In this document: piece by piece, positions 35,106 through 43,602 of the stretch
Numbering within the stretch: the first letter of the stretch is position 1
Layout of the letters: every line of letters starts with the position of its first letter
Assembly: GCF_029637485.1 (NCBI RefSeq)
Contig: NZ_CP069128.1
Coordinates: 2,140,001-2,204,000 of the forward strand
DNA from: Sphingomonas sp. LHG3406-1
GTDB taxonomy: Bacteria > Pseudomonadota > Alphaproteobacteria > Sphingomonadales > Sphingomonadaceae
Direction of reading: 5' to 3'
DNA length: 64,000 nt
Notes under the pieces: generated by a model
Told to the model about the DNA's origin: nothing
The model's database searches: none
The model's input: the letters and a program-made list of their open reading frames with translations, nothing else
Program-made: the position numbers and the translations under genes

Positions 35106-37162
35106 ATGAGATCACGAGTTTCCATCGGGAGCTGCTTGCCGACGTTCAGGGTGATGCAGACGCGATGGGAGTAATTACGGCTGAAGCGTTTCTCGAGAAG
35201 GCCGGCGACATCCTCGATGAAGCGGGGGAACTGAACTCGCTCGACCTCTGCTATTACGAAGGCAAGTTCGAGCGGAAGCCGATCCAGGTCGACGGCTACA
35301 GCTGGGATGCGACCGACGACGAAGGCGTGTTCAGCCTGATCATCTGTGACTTTGCGCTCTCGGAGGAGCCGCAGCCGATCACGGGTGCGGAAATCAACCG
35401 ATTGCTCATGCGCCTCGTTGGATTCACCAGGGCGGCTAAGTCGAGAGAGTTCCGCGAGAGCTTGGAGGAGACGAGCAACGCGTTCGTGCTGTCGGACCTC
35501 CTTGTCCGTGTCTGGAAGAAGATCAGCAAGATAAAGCTGATCCTGGTCACCAACCGCCTCAACAAAGCGAAAAAGGATGCTGATCCGATCGGTACGACCG
35601 GCGGGATCCCTGTTACGTCCAATGTCTGGGATTTGTCGCGCATCGAGAGGTTCATCTCGTCCGGCCAGACGCGCGAAGACCTCATTGTCGACTTCGCAGA
35701 GGATTTTGGGGAGCCCATACCAGCGCTGAAGGCCTCGTTCGACGGATCACCGCTCGACAGCTATATCGCCGTTGTTCCCGGCGTGCAGCTCGCCGCCATC
35801 TACGACAAGTGGGAAGCCCGACTGCTTGAGGCCAATGTCCGCAGCTTCCTTCAAGCACGCAACAAGGTGAACCGGGGCATCAGGGATACGATCCGGGACG
35901 ATCCCTCGATGTTCTTTTCCTACAACAATGGTCTGAGTGCGACGGCCGAAAGCGTCGAAGTTGCCCAGAGCCCAGACGGTGCGTTGCTTCTCCTTTCGGC
36001 CGAGAACTTCCAGATCGTGAACGGCGGCCAGACTACGGCGTCGATCCACGCAGCACGAAAACTTGCCCCCGAACAGCTCAAGCAAGTGTTCGTCCAGATG
36101 AAGCTGACGGTCGTGCCACCGGAGCGCGCCGAAGAAGTAGTCCCGCGTATTTCCGAGTACGCCAACAGCCAGAACAAGGTGAACGCCGCAGACTTCTTCG
36201 CCAATCACCCGTTCCATGTTCGCATGGAGGAGTTCTCCCGTCGTTTGCTGGCACCCGCCGGCGATGGTCAGTACCGCGAAACGAAGTGGTTCTACGAGCG
36301 GGCACGCGGGCAGTTCGCGGATGAGCGCGCGCGGCGCTCACCCGGCGAGCGCAAGAAGTTCGATGCCGAATACCCGCGCACGCAGTTCCTCACGAAGACG
36401 GATCTTGCGAAGTTCGAGAACTCCTATCGATGCCTCCCCCACGTCGTGAGCCTCGGAGCTCAGAAAAACTTCGCGGAGCTCGCGAAGGCGATCGGCGCCG
36501 ACTGGTCAAAGAAGGAAGGCGAGTTCGACGAGATCTGGTTCCGCCGACTGATCGCGAAAGCGATCATCTTCAGGGCTATCGAGAAGCTCGTGCCCGCTCA
36601 GCCGTGGTATCAGGGCGGCTACCGGGCGAACATCGTGACATATGCCTTCGCCAAGCTGGTCCACGATGCCGAGGCTAAGGGAAAGGTCATCGACCTTGAT
36701 CAGGTCTGGCGGCTTCAGAGGCTACCTGCAGCTCTCGAGAAGGCCTGCCTCGTGGCAGCTGAAGCGGCAAACCAAGTGATCACCTCTCCGCCGGCAGGCG
36801 TTCGTAATATCAGCGAGTGGGCCAAGAAGCAGGGCTGCTGGGCTGTCCTCGAAAAGCGAACGGCTCCTTATGAGGCTGACCTCGATGATGAACTTATTGA
36901 TCCCGAAGCAGCGAAATCCGTACGGCGCGATGAGCGCAAGGATCAGGCGATCACGAGCGGAGTCGAGGCCCAGTCAGAAGTCGTCCGCCAGGGGGGCGAG
37001 TACTGGTCACAGCTACTCGCGTTTGGCCAGTCGATTAAGAAGCTGACGCCAAAGGAGGTGGGTATCCTTCAAGCGTGCGCGAGGGTGCCGACGCACATTC
37101 CATCCGAGAAGCAATGCGTAATTGCCGTGCAGGTCGCCGATAAACTCGAGCAGTTTTACTGA
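35102..37162 (+). CDS. AIPR family protein
   Basis: A 686-residue protein with the AIPR (abortive infection phage resistance) core: NVRSFLQARNKVNRGIRDTI, MFFSYNNGLSATAESVEV and ENFQIVNGGQTTASIHAARKL in the middle. The N-terminal third (residues 1-240) is often nuclease-like in this family, but no catalytic set is obvious. The C-terminus is charged. The start ATG at 35102 overlaps the DUF4420 stop. AIPR proteins appear repeatedly with MORC/Z1 genes and with antiphage systems; the biochemical role is not settled. Last gene of the + strand cluster; next, convergent, is the cytosine methyltransferase. Confidence 0.8.
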   Translation: MNEITSFHRELLADVQGDADAMGVITAEAFLEKAGDILDEAGELNSLDLCYYEGKFERKPIQVDGYSWDATDDEGVFSLIICDFALSEEPQPITGAEINRLLMRLVGFTRAAKSREFRESLEETSNAFVLSDLLVRVWKKISKIKLILVTNRLNKAKKDADPIGTTGGIPVTSNVWDLSRIERFISSGQTREDLIVDFAEDFGEPIPALKASFDGSPLDSYIAVVPGVQLAAIYDKWEARLLEANVRSFLQARNKVNRGIRDTIRDDPSMFFSYNNGLSATAESVEVAQSPDGALLLLSAENFQIVNGGQTTASIHAARKLAPEQLKQVFVQMKLTVVPPERAEEVVPRISEYANSQNKVNAADFFANHPFHVRMEEFSRRLLAPAGDGQYRETKWFYERARGQFADERARRSPGERKKFDAEYPRTQFLTKTDLAKFENSYRCLPHVVSLGAQKNFAELAKAIGADWSKKEGEFDEIWFRRLIAKAIIFRAIEKLVPAQPWYQGGYRANIVTYAFAKLVHDAEAKGKVIDLDQVWRLQRLPAALEKACLVAAEAANQVITSPPAGVRNISEWAKKQGCWAVLEKRTAPYEADLDDELIDPEAAKSVRRDERKDQAITSGVEAQSEVVRQGGEYWSQLLAFGQSIKKLTPKEVGILQACARVPTHIPSEKQCVIAVQVADKLEQFY

Positions 37163-37186
37163 GGCTGAGACTCGGGCCCGACCTGA

Positions 37187-38704
37187 TCAGGCGGCGGCCC
37201 GCACTTCCGATACCTTCAGTATCTCGGCGACGATCTTTGCAATCTGGAAGGCGAGCAGCGGCGGAACGGCATTCCCGACCTGAACATATTGCGCCGTTCG
37301 GTTGCCCTCGAAGAAATAATTGTCTGGGAATGTCTGTAGACGCGCCGCTTCTCGAACGGTCAGGCTGCGGCATTGCACCGGATCAGGATGGATGAAGTAA
37401 TGCCCGTCCTTGGAAATGTGGCTGGTGATCGTGCTTGAGGGAGCGTTCCACCGCTGGGCCCGGAAGCGATCGACGAATTTGCCCGAGGTCCAGTTCGCAT
37501 GTGCAGGTGCAAGCTCGTTGGGAAACTCGTCGGCCTTTGGCGATCTTCCCCATAGTTCAGCGAACGCAGCGACGAAGGCGTAGCGGGCGAGATCATCCGG
37601 CATGTGACCGCGAGCATAATGATTGGGCAGCGCTTCGAGCCGCTTGTCGCACAGCCAGCCTGCAAGGTTCTGGTTGCGCGGCCGAGCCGGTGTTGTGGAG
37701 GAGCGCTCAAGATCTGCGCCCCGCTGCTCGATTGCAGAGGCGGCCTCGATTAGACGAGCGGCGGCTTTCCTGCTCCGATCGCCCATTCTTGAGCATGCCC
37801 GAGCGGCAAGGCGGCACCCGGCGGCGGCTGTTTCTGCCCACCGCTCCGGATCGTCAGGCCCGCGGCTCAGTCCACTCCGGAGAGCAGCGAGATTGCCGAT
37901 GACATCGCGAACGTTGACCGGCGGAGACGAGCTCAATCGGAAATCCATGTTCCCGATCGGAAGATCGGACCGGATACCGAGCAGGATGACTCGGTGACGA
38001 GCCTGCGGGACGCCGTGCAGCTCGCTCCTGATCACATAGCCTGACGGGCTGTCATAGGGAGCCAGCTGAACGATCCGATAGCTGTCCGATGTGCCACCAG
38101 CGCCGCGAAGATCCTCGAGCACCCGATCAAAAATCGCATCGCCATTGACCCGTGACGAGAGGATGCCCTTCACATTCTCCATCACGAAGACGGCGGGCTT
38201 CAGCCGCTTCAGGATGCGGATATACTCTCGATACAGGAAATGCCGATGATCCTCTCCGGCCACATACCCGACGATACCCTTGTTCCGGGCGCGGCCAACG
38301 AGTGAGTATGCCTGACAGGGTGGGCCGCCGACGAGGACGCAGGCGCCATTGGCCTCGACGGCAACCCTGTCGAGCAGCGGATCGAGAATTTCGTCCGTTC
38401 CTGCCGCGCCAAGCTCCAGCTGGTGGGTCTCCTCACAGGCGCGAAACCACTCGCGTGGATGCTTGCGGATGAGTGCGGCATGCGAGATCCGGCCTGCGAG
38501 GTAGTCGTAGTAGCTCTGGGGAGCTGAACTCTCGAACTGGCGATAGAAGCTTCGAAGCTTCAGCGTCCTGAAGGCGCTTGGTTCTTTCTCTACCGACAGG
38601 GCGATTCTGAATGCGCGCGCGCCGCCGGTTGCCACTGAGGCGAATCCCTCCGCGAGACCTCCTGGACCAGCGAACAGGTCTACGACGTGGATCGGCTTTG
38701 CCAT
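37187..38704 (-). CDS. dcm: DNA cytosine-5 methyltransferase
   Basis: A 505-residue C5-methyltransferase with the ten-motif order: I VVDLFAGPGGLAEGF, IV GGPPCQAYSLVG with catalytic Cys, VI VMENVKGIL, VIII QARHRVILLG, IX/X QVGNAVPPLLAFQ near the end. The start at ATG 38704 (MAKPIHVVDLFAG) is preferred; the open frame continues upstream into unlikely sequence. It is convergent with the AIPR gene and divergent from Vsr over 62 bases. With the MORC/Z1 proteins it should supply host-DNA protection. The sequence target is not readable from motifs. Confidence 0.9.
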   Translation of the reverse strand: MAKPIHVVDLFAGPGGLAEGFASVATGGARAFRIALSVEKEPSAFRTLKLRSFYRQFESSAPQSYYDYLAGRISHAALIRKHPREWFRACEETHQLELGAAGTDEILDPLLDRVAVEANGACVLVGGPPCQAYSLVGRARNKGIVGYVAGEDHRHFLYREYIRILKRLKPAVFVMENVKGILSSRVNGDAIFDRVLEDLRGAGGTSDSYRIVQLAPYDSPSGYVIRSELHGVPQARHRVILLGIRSDLPIGNMDFRLSSSPPVNVRDVIGNLAALRSGLSRGPDDPERWAETAAAGCRLAARACSRMGDRSRKAAARLIEAASAIEQRGADLERSSTTPARPRNQNLAGWLCDKRLEALPNHYARGHMPDDLARYAFVAAFAELWGRSPKADEFPNELAPAHANWTSGKFVDRFRAQRWNAPSSTITSHISKDGHYFIHPDPVQCRSLTVREAARLQTFPDNYFFEGNRTAQYVQVGNAVPPLLAFQIAKIVAEILKVSEVRAAA

Positions 38705-38766
38705 TGAACGAATCTGCCTCCTGTCCGTACGCTTACCAGGAAGTTCGCAGGGTTCCAGGAGAAGAA

Positions 38767-39258
38767 ATGGTCGACGTTGTCGACAAGGCGACACGCTCAA
38801 GGATGATGGCGGGAATCCGTGCAAAGAACACAAAGCCGGAGGTTGCTCTCAGGAGTGCTCTTCACAGGCTCGGCTTCCGGTTCCGCATCCACGATCGCAA
38901 ACTGCCGGGAAGCCCGGATATCGTGTTGCCTCGTTACAGGGCGGCCGTGCAGGTTCATGGATGCTTCTGGCACAGGCACGAGGGGTGTCGGTTTTCCACA
39001 ATCCCTTCTTCGAGGCCTGAATTCTGGCAGGCCAAGTTCAACGCCAACTTAAAGCGCGATCGAAGCGCCACCGTCCGCTTGAAAGAAGCGGGATGGAGGA
39101 CGGGCGTGGTCTGGGAATGCGCAATCAGGGAAAGAGGCGCTGGCGAAGTCGCGCGCGAACTTGCGGCTTGGCTCAAGAGCGACAGCGAGTTCGTTGAGTT
39201 ATCCTCAGCGCCTCGCGGCGGAGCCGGCCTGAAAGCGACTTCAACCTGTGGCTTCTGA
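38767..39258 (+). CDS. vsr: very short patch repair endonuclease
   Basis: A 163-residue Vsr nuclease that nicks at T:G mismatches made when 5-methylcytosine deaminates. Features: SRMMAGIRAKNTKPEVALRSAL at the N-terminus, PGSPDIVLPRY with catalytic D51, VQVHGCFWHRHEGC with H64 and H69, matching E. coli Vsr (156 residues). The ATG at 38767 is behind AGGAGAAG. It sits beside a C5-methyltransferase, the usual functional partnership; divergent orientation shares one promoter region. Confidence 0.93.
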   Translation: MVDVVDKATRSRMMAGIRAKNTKPEVALRSALHRLGFRFRIHDRKLPGSPDIVLPRYRAAVQVHGCFWHRHEGCRFSTIPSSRPEFWQAKFNANLKRDRSATVRLKEAGWRTGVVWECAIRERGAGEVARELAAWLKSDSEFVELSSAPRGGAGLKATSTCGF

Positions 39259-39312
39259 CAAACCACAGAACGTGACTGGCACCGCCATAAAATGTCGTTT
39301 TTAATCAATGTC

Positions 39313-40068
39313 CTACGAGTAGCGTAGGAAGCCTCGGGTCACATCCGTATTCCGCCGCTTCAAGAAGATCACAGAGGTATTGTCGTGCCCACCTGCCGCG
39401 AGGGCGGCGCTCACGATGGCTTCCGCCGGATCGCCCGGCGGCTCCGCCAGCACTTCGGCGATCCTGACGTCCGACAGCAGGTCCGTGACGCCGTCCGAAC
39501 AAAGCAGAATATCCTGTTCTAAATCGATCCACTGTGTGTGCACGTGAATAGGGACAGGTTCAGCGTAGCCGCCGAGACACTGCATGAGCGCTCCGCTCCT
39601 CGTTTTGTCATCAGTGCTCGTTTGCCGAAGGACCCCCCTATCAATAGCGTAAACGCGACTGTCACCGGCGTTAAAGGTAAGGGTCACGCCCTGCCCTGTG
39701 ACCGCGCCAGCGATCGTGGTCCCCATGCCATGAAGCTCCGGACGCATTCTCATAGCCATGAATATTGCTTCGTCGGCCAAGTTGACGGCTCGCTGCACGT
39801 CTTTCACCGTCCGAATATACGGCATCAATGGCCGCAACACTTCGATCGCCAAGGCGGCCGCGATCTCGCCTGCGACGTGTCCGCCCATGCCGTCAGCGAG
39901 AAGCGCCCAGCCGGCATCTGCAGCAAGTTCGCCACTCCAATTTGTGGGGCTGCCGTCTGAGCCGGACACGGCGCAGCGATCCTCGTTGACCTGCCTGACG
40001 CGGCCAACGTCTGATCGGAGAAAGGCTCGCACCGACCGCGACGTTGATTTAGGCGGCAGCTTGCTCAA
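39313..40068 (-). CDS. PP2C-type serine/threonine phosphatase
   Basis: A 251-residue metal-dependent protein phosphatase. All PP2C blocks are visible: VRQVNEDRCAV, LLADGMGGHVAGE, TFNAGDSRVYAID, LLCSDGVTDLLSD and GGHDNTSVIFL. No membrane or sensor domain. The start is likely TTG at 40068 (GGAAGA at proper spacing), overlapping the ArdC gene by 20 bases; GTG at 40032 is an alternative. A lone phosphatase in a defence island is unusual, and the only kinase-like partner in the island is the receiver-fused protein at 22652. A link between them is speculation. Confidence 0.82.
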   Translation of the reverse strand: MSKLPPKSTSRSVRAFLRSDVGRVRQVNEDRCAVSGSDGSPTNWSGELAADAGWALLADGMGGHVAGEIAAALAIEVLRPLMPYIRTVKDVQRAVNLADEAIFMAMRMRPELHGMGTTIAGAVTGQGVTLTFNAGDSRVYAIDRGVLRQTSTDDKTRSGALMQCLGGYAEPVPIHVHTQWIDLEQDILLCSDGVTDLLSDVRIAEVLAEPPGDPAEAIVSAALAAGGHDNTSVIFLKRRNTDVTRGFLRYS

Positions 40069-40960
40069 GCTCTTCTTCCTTGGTTGCCGGGCCGAAGCTT
40101 ACGTCGAGTTCGGTGCAGCGGACGATGTAGTCGATGGCTTCCTGCGCCTTGGCCGCTGCCGTCAGGATTGCCCGCGGATCGCTGCGCAAGACCCGGAGCC
40201 AAGAGCTCACGTAAGCCGCATGATCCGGCCGAGGCTCAACCGAAAGGCCGAGGTGAGCGGCGATGAAGGCCGAGCCGAGTTCTGCCACCAATTCTTCCAT
40301 CGCATAGTCATCGGTGCCGAACCGGCCGCTCAGATTCCGATCCAGCCGATGCTTGGCACCGCTCCAGTGAACCGTCTCGTGGGCCAAGGTCGCGTAGTAG
40401 CTGTGCGCGTCGCGGAACTGCTGGAACTTCGGCAAACAGATCTGATCGTGCGCAGGAACGTAACAGGCTCGGTCGCCGCCGTGACGAACATCGGCGTTTA
40501 TTCGCTCGAAGAAGTCCTCGGCGTTCGCGACACGATCCTGAGGATCAATGGCCACGTCCGAGGGTGCGGTGTACCCGTCCACCTGATCGGCACTGAATGC
40601 GTTATAGACCTTCGCCAGGAACCGCGGTCCTCGTGCTTCCAGCTCTTCCTCAGCGGGCCGGGCCGGGTTCGACTGCCAATACAGGACCGGGGTCGATTTC
40701 TCGCCTTTCCGAACCTGGGCTCCCCTTGAGGCCCACTGCCGATGTGTCGCCCAGCGCCCTGAGGAATAGCCGCTCGCCTCAGCGGCAGCCCAGAGCATCA
40801 GCACATTGATGCCGCGATAAGGCTTGCCGCTTACCGCGTTGATCGGGGAAGCAAGCGCCTCGCCCCATCGCGCCCATGGCATTCGAAAGTCCCCTGCCCC
40901 GGCCTCAATGGCGTCGGCTATTTGCCACGTAATCCGCTCGAAGAGGTCAGTGCTGCGCAT
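40049..40960 (-). CDS. ArdC-like antirestriction protein with zincin domain
   Basis: A 303-residue protein. The N-terminal part (MRSTDLFERITWQIADAIEAG, WARWGEALASPINAVSGKPYRGINVL, RKGEKSTPVLYW) is the DUF1738/ArdC ssDNA-binding domain; the C-terminal part has a metallopeptidase site HETVH at H194-H198 with a downstream EELVAELGSAF glutamate, as in MPTase-PolyVal. ArdC from conjugative plasmids protects incoming single-stranded DNA from restriction. Here it could let the island survive entry into a cell with restriction. The start ATG 40960 is preceded by the end of the nuclease gene, 15 bases away; the phosphatase follows with a 20-base overlap. Confidence 0.8.
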   Translation of the reverse strand: MRSTDLFERITWQIADAIEAGAGDFRMPWARWGEALASPINAVSGKPYRGINVLMLWAAAEASGYSSGRWATHRQWASRGAQVRKGEKSTPVLYWQSNPARPAEEELEARGPRFLAKVYNAFSADQVDGYTAPSDVAIDPQDRVANAEDFFERINADVRHGGDRACYVPAHDQICLPKFQQFRDAHSYYATLAHETVHWSGAKHRLDRNLSGRFGTDDYAMEELVAELGSAFIAAHLGLSVEPRPDHAAYVSSWLRVLRSDPRAILTAAAKAQEAIDYIVRCTELDVSFGPATKEEELEQAAA

Positions 40961-40974
40961 CGCCGACGGTCCGA

Positions 40975-42039
40975 TTATGCGGCGTTGGAAATCAGCGACA
41001 CGGGAGCCGGCAGCTGCGGCGCCGTGACGTGCCAACTCCTTGCCTTCGCGCGCAGCGCCTCTTCAACAAGCGCGTCGATCTTCCAGAAATTGAGATACCG
41101 GTCGTGCAACGCGTAGGCGAAGTCGAGCTCTCCGGCCCACCCAATTGCCTCGACTAGCTGCTCGAGCTCAACATTGAGGAATTGCACCGTCTCGGGCCCG
41201 GGCTCAACAAGGTGCGATGCGTATAGCTGAGCACCTTGCTGGAGCAGATGGTTCTGGCGCGGAGCAATGAGAACGAAGCGCGCCTCGGCGTAGTCGCCGC
41301 GATAGCGCGCGGCATGGGTCAGGAGATGTTCGCGGAAGAGCTGCTCACACGAGCCGGTTCGGAGCACCGCGCTCATCGGGTTCTTGTAGAGGTCTGACGC
41401 GACGGCCAACTCGTCGTAGCGCTCGCTAAGCTCCGATGAGGCTTGGCCGGGGCCTTCGCTGTACTTCATCTCGACTGCGATGAGGCCCTTCTCGCCGTCG
41501 GAGCGCTCGTAAACGAACGCCGCGTCGAAGGCGCTGCGATCACCGGTAAGATCGTCACGGTCGCGCCCGGGCGAGTGCTCGAACCAGACATGAAGAACGC
41601 GAGCGAGATCGATCGCCGGAATAAGGCTGCGAATGACCTTTGCCGCCAAGGTCGGATTAAGACGAAGCGGCGCCAGGGCGTTGAAGCACAAGGGTTGCGA
41701 GCTCAAGAGATTGCCGTAGAGGCGCCGCTGATCGATGAGCGCGCCTCTCTCCTGATAGGCAACTTCCCGCCGGACCAGATGGGCGATCTCGGGGCTGAGG
41801 AAGTTACGGCCGGCGTCGGCAGCGGTCCCTGCGAGCAAGGAGCCGATCCGGCGCTGACTGCCGTCTGGCGCAGTGTAGGTGCCGATAGGTAGCTGCTGGC
41901 TTTCCCGCCAGAGGGCTTGGAGGAGGCGGGCGCAGGCCCGAAAGCGGTTGTCGAACCTTTCGTACGCCCGGTGCTTACGGAGCACGCTCTGCGGAATGAT
42001 GGGAAGCTGACGAAGCGGGCTATTGGCCTCGGGCGCCAT
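40975..42039 (-). CDS. PD-(D/E)XK nuclease-like protein (PGN_0703-like)
   Basis: A 354-residue protein. The nuclease core is SAFDAAFVYERSDGEKGL followed by IAVEMKYSEGPGQAS: a strand with D, a linker, then E-M-K-Y, as in the PD-(D/E)XK superfamily member called PGN_0703-type putative restriction endonuclease. The C-terminal half (LVEPGPETVQFLNVELEQLVEAIGW) is conserved-looking but unassigned. Start ATG 42039 has GGAGA upstream; a TTG at 42069 is the other choice. Three genes, this one, ArdC and PP2C, are packed in one transcript, the leader of which contains the long repeats at 42104-42510. Confidence 0.65.
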   Translation of the reverse strand: MAPEANSPLRQLPIIPQSVLRKHRAYERFDNRFRACARLLQALWRESQQLPIGTYTAPDGSQRRIGSLLAGTAADAGRNFLSPEIAHLVRREVAYQERGALIDQRRLYGNLLSSQPLCFNALAPLRLNPTLAAKVIRSLIPAIDLARVLHVWFEHSPGRDRDDLTGDRSAFDAAFVYERSDGEKGLIAVEMKYSEGPGQASSELSERYDELAVASDLYKNPMSAVLRTGSCEQLFREHLLTHAARYRGDYAEARFVLIAPRQNHLLQQGAQLYASHLVEPGPETVQFLNVELEQLVEAIGWAGELDFAYALHDRYLNFWKIDALVEEALRAKARSWHVTAPQLPAPVSLISNAA

Positions 42040-42103
42040 GAACGATTCTCCAATGCCTATGACGCGCAACGATTCAGTTAAGCCCGGCAGATCTTGCGGG
42101 CCC

Positions 42104-42312
42104 GGTCGCGGCGAGCGTTGGTGATGAATGCTGGCGTCAGGCGTGGCCGGGGTCGCGGCGAGCGTTGGTGATGAATGCTGGCGTCAGGCGTGGCCGGGGT
42201 CGCGGCGAGCGTTGGTGATGAATGCTGGCGTCAGGCGTGGCCGGGGTCGCGGCGAGCGTTGGTGATGAATGCTGGCGTCAGGCGTGGCCGGGGTCGCGGC
42301 GAGCGTTGGTGA
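42104..42312 (+). repeat. 47-bp direct tandem repeat, 4.4 copies
   Basis: Units start at 42104, 42151, 42198, 42245 and a partial one at 42292. The unit begins GGTCGCGGCGAGCGTTGGTG and ends GGCGTGGCCGG; copies appear identical. Each contains an imperfect inverted repeat AGCGTT-GGTGATG-AATGCT. No spacers, so not a CRISPR. Position: leader of the nuclease gene that starts at 42039 on the minus strand. Confidence 0.9.
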
Positions 42313-42367
42313 CCTGATCGTCGATCAACTCAATCTATGGACTGAATGAAGGTGGATTGGTCGTTGT

Positions 42368-42506
42368 GAAGGAAGGAAGGATTGGGGGAAGGTAAGAGGA
42401 GGTAGAGGTAGAGGTAGAGGTAGAGGTAGAGGTAGAGGTGGAGGGGGAAGGGGGGGAGGGGGTAAGGGGGTAAGGGGGGTAAGGTAAGGGGGTCGGGGGT
42501 CGGGGG
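42368..42506 (+). repeat. purine-rich and G-run tract
   Basis: The plus strand is nearly all purine: GAGGTA repeated about seven times (about 42398-42440), then eight runs of five or more G (about 42441-42506) separated by AA, A, TAA or TC. The G runs could form G-quadruplexes on the plus strand. The minus-strand ORFs across it (Pro-Leu repeats) are low-complexity and not real genes. Confidence 0.75.
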
Positions 42507-42584
42507 TATATAGCGCCCATCCCCGCAGCCCCACAGCGACCAACAAAGAATTTTCAAAAAAGGAACTGCAGCCTTAGTGCGCGG

Positions 42585-43073
42585 TCACTTGGGCGATAAC
42601 GCCTTCTTGAGCTTCGTATATTCGCGGATCAGCGCGTCCGAGCCGCGTGACACCTTGACCGACCAAGGACCCCCACCGTCCCTCGGTTTCACTTCCGCTC
42701 CTACAGCAGTCTTAATGTGCCTCGCGATCCGGCGATTGATCGCACTTTCACGGTTTCCTCTAGTAGCAGAGTCGTAGAGGGCACGATGCTCGATCCGTAT
42801 GCGCTCGAACACAGTGAAAGTGAGATCCTCGGGAACGCTCCCAGACCGCTCTACCTCCTCCTTCGCAATTGCTCCGGCAACGTCCAGCAACTGTCGTTCA
42901 GCTCTGGCTTGCTCCGCCTCGGAACCAGAGCCGAGGAATGGCTCAAGCCCCTGCTCGACAAGGCGAGCAGCCGCATCGGCTTCCGTTACCCCGAGCTCTT
43001 TTGCGCGGCGCCTCAGCGCCTCCTGAAAAGCGGGCCGGAGGAATAGAAAAAGCGGTGCAGGTGCAGCTGCCAA
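42585..43073 (-). CDS. hypothetical protein upstream of the repeat region
   Basis: A 162-residue protein; the start is probably TTG at 43073, behind GAGGGG. The N-terminal half resembles a ribbon- or helix-containing DNA-binding domain (LRPAFQEALRRRAKELGVTEADAAARLVEQGLE), followed by a charged helical section (ERSGSVPEDLTFTVFERIRIEHRALYDSATRGNRESAINRRIARHIKTAVG) rich in Arg/Lys and with no family I can name. It could bind the shared 24-bp motif that lies just upstream at 43095-43118. Function unknown; no membrane or signal segment. Confidence 0.55.
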   Translation of the reverse strand: MAAAPAPLFLFLRPAFQEALRRRAKELGVTEADAAARLVEQGLEPFLGSGSEAEQARAERQLLDVAGAIAKEEVERSGSVPEDLTFTVFERIRIEHRALYDSATRGNRESAINRRIARHIKTAVGAEVKPRDGGGPWSVKVSRGSDALIREYTKLKKALSPK

Positions 43074-43094
43074 CTTGGCCCCTCTTGCGCGATG

Positions 43095-43118
43095 GTTTCG
43101 GGAACACTAAATGTAACC
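43095..43118 (+). repeat. 24-bp motif shared with 27707-27730 (copy 2)
   Basis: GTTTCGGGAACACTAAATGT then AACC, 22 of 24 identical to the other copy. It lies 22 bases upstream of the TTG start of the 42585 gene, in a likely promoter. Confidence 0.5.
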
Positions 43119-43278
43119 ACACGCTCCCAGTCAGGCCCAATGATCATGTCTCCACCCCCAGAAAGCAAGAGTTGCCGACGCCCCGCTGAAGGCCGCCATC
43201 AAAGCCCTCGAATGAAATCGAACAAGGACGCGCGGCGACACATATCTTCTTGCCGACGCAGTGTTCGCTGAGAACCCC

Positions 43279-43602
43279 ATGCCGCGCGCGTACACGGTGG
43301 CGTCGCTCGCCGAGGAGTGGGCCTGCTCCGAAGGTGTGATCCGGAAGGCCATCGCCAACGGTGAACTCGGCTGTTTCCGGCTGGGATCACTGATCCGCAT
43401 ACCCATTGAGGAAGTTAGGCGCTTCGAATGCCAGAATTCAGTGTGCAACGACTGCGTGGAGGATACGCCATCGTCTGGCGTGACGAAGCAGGTAAACGTC
43501 GCAGATTCACCCTTGAGGCTACCGATCGCACCACCGCGCAAGCGGAGGCGCGCGGCTGGTGGAAGCGTAATACTGGCGCAGCCAGCACGGTCGGTGGGAT
43601 AG
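43279..43602 (+). CDS. excisionase-like helix-turn-helix protein
   Basis: A 107-residue protein with an N-terminal MerR/excisionase-type winged helix: YTVASLAEEWACSEGVIRKAIANGELGCFRLGSLIRIPIEEVRRFE. This is the standard short DNA-binding domain that directs excisive recombination and often overlaps the integrase gene, as here (175-base overlap in another frame). The basic tail (APPRKRRRAAGG) may come from overlap. ATG at 43279 begins just before the domain. Confidence 0.7.
   Translation: MPRAYTVASLAEEWACSEGVIRKAIANGELGCFRLGSLIRIPIEEVRRFECQNSVCNDCVEDTPSSGVTKQVNVADSPLRLPIAPPRKRRRAAGGSVILAQPARSVG

Noticed and set aside
42104..42312. 47-bp repeats as a CRISPR array
   Set aside because: Repeats are directly joined with no spacers, and no cas genes other than a lone Cas4-like gene are near.
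42325..42557. Minus-strand ORFs rich in Pro and Leu
   Set aside because: Translation of the GAGGTA/G-run tract in several frames; low-complexity only.
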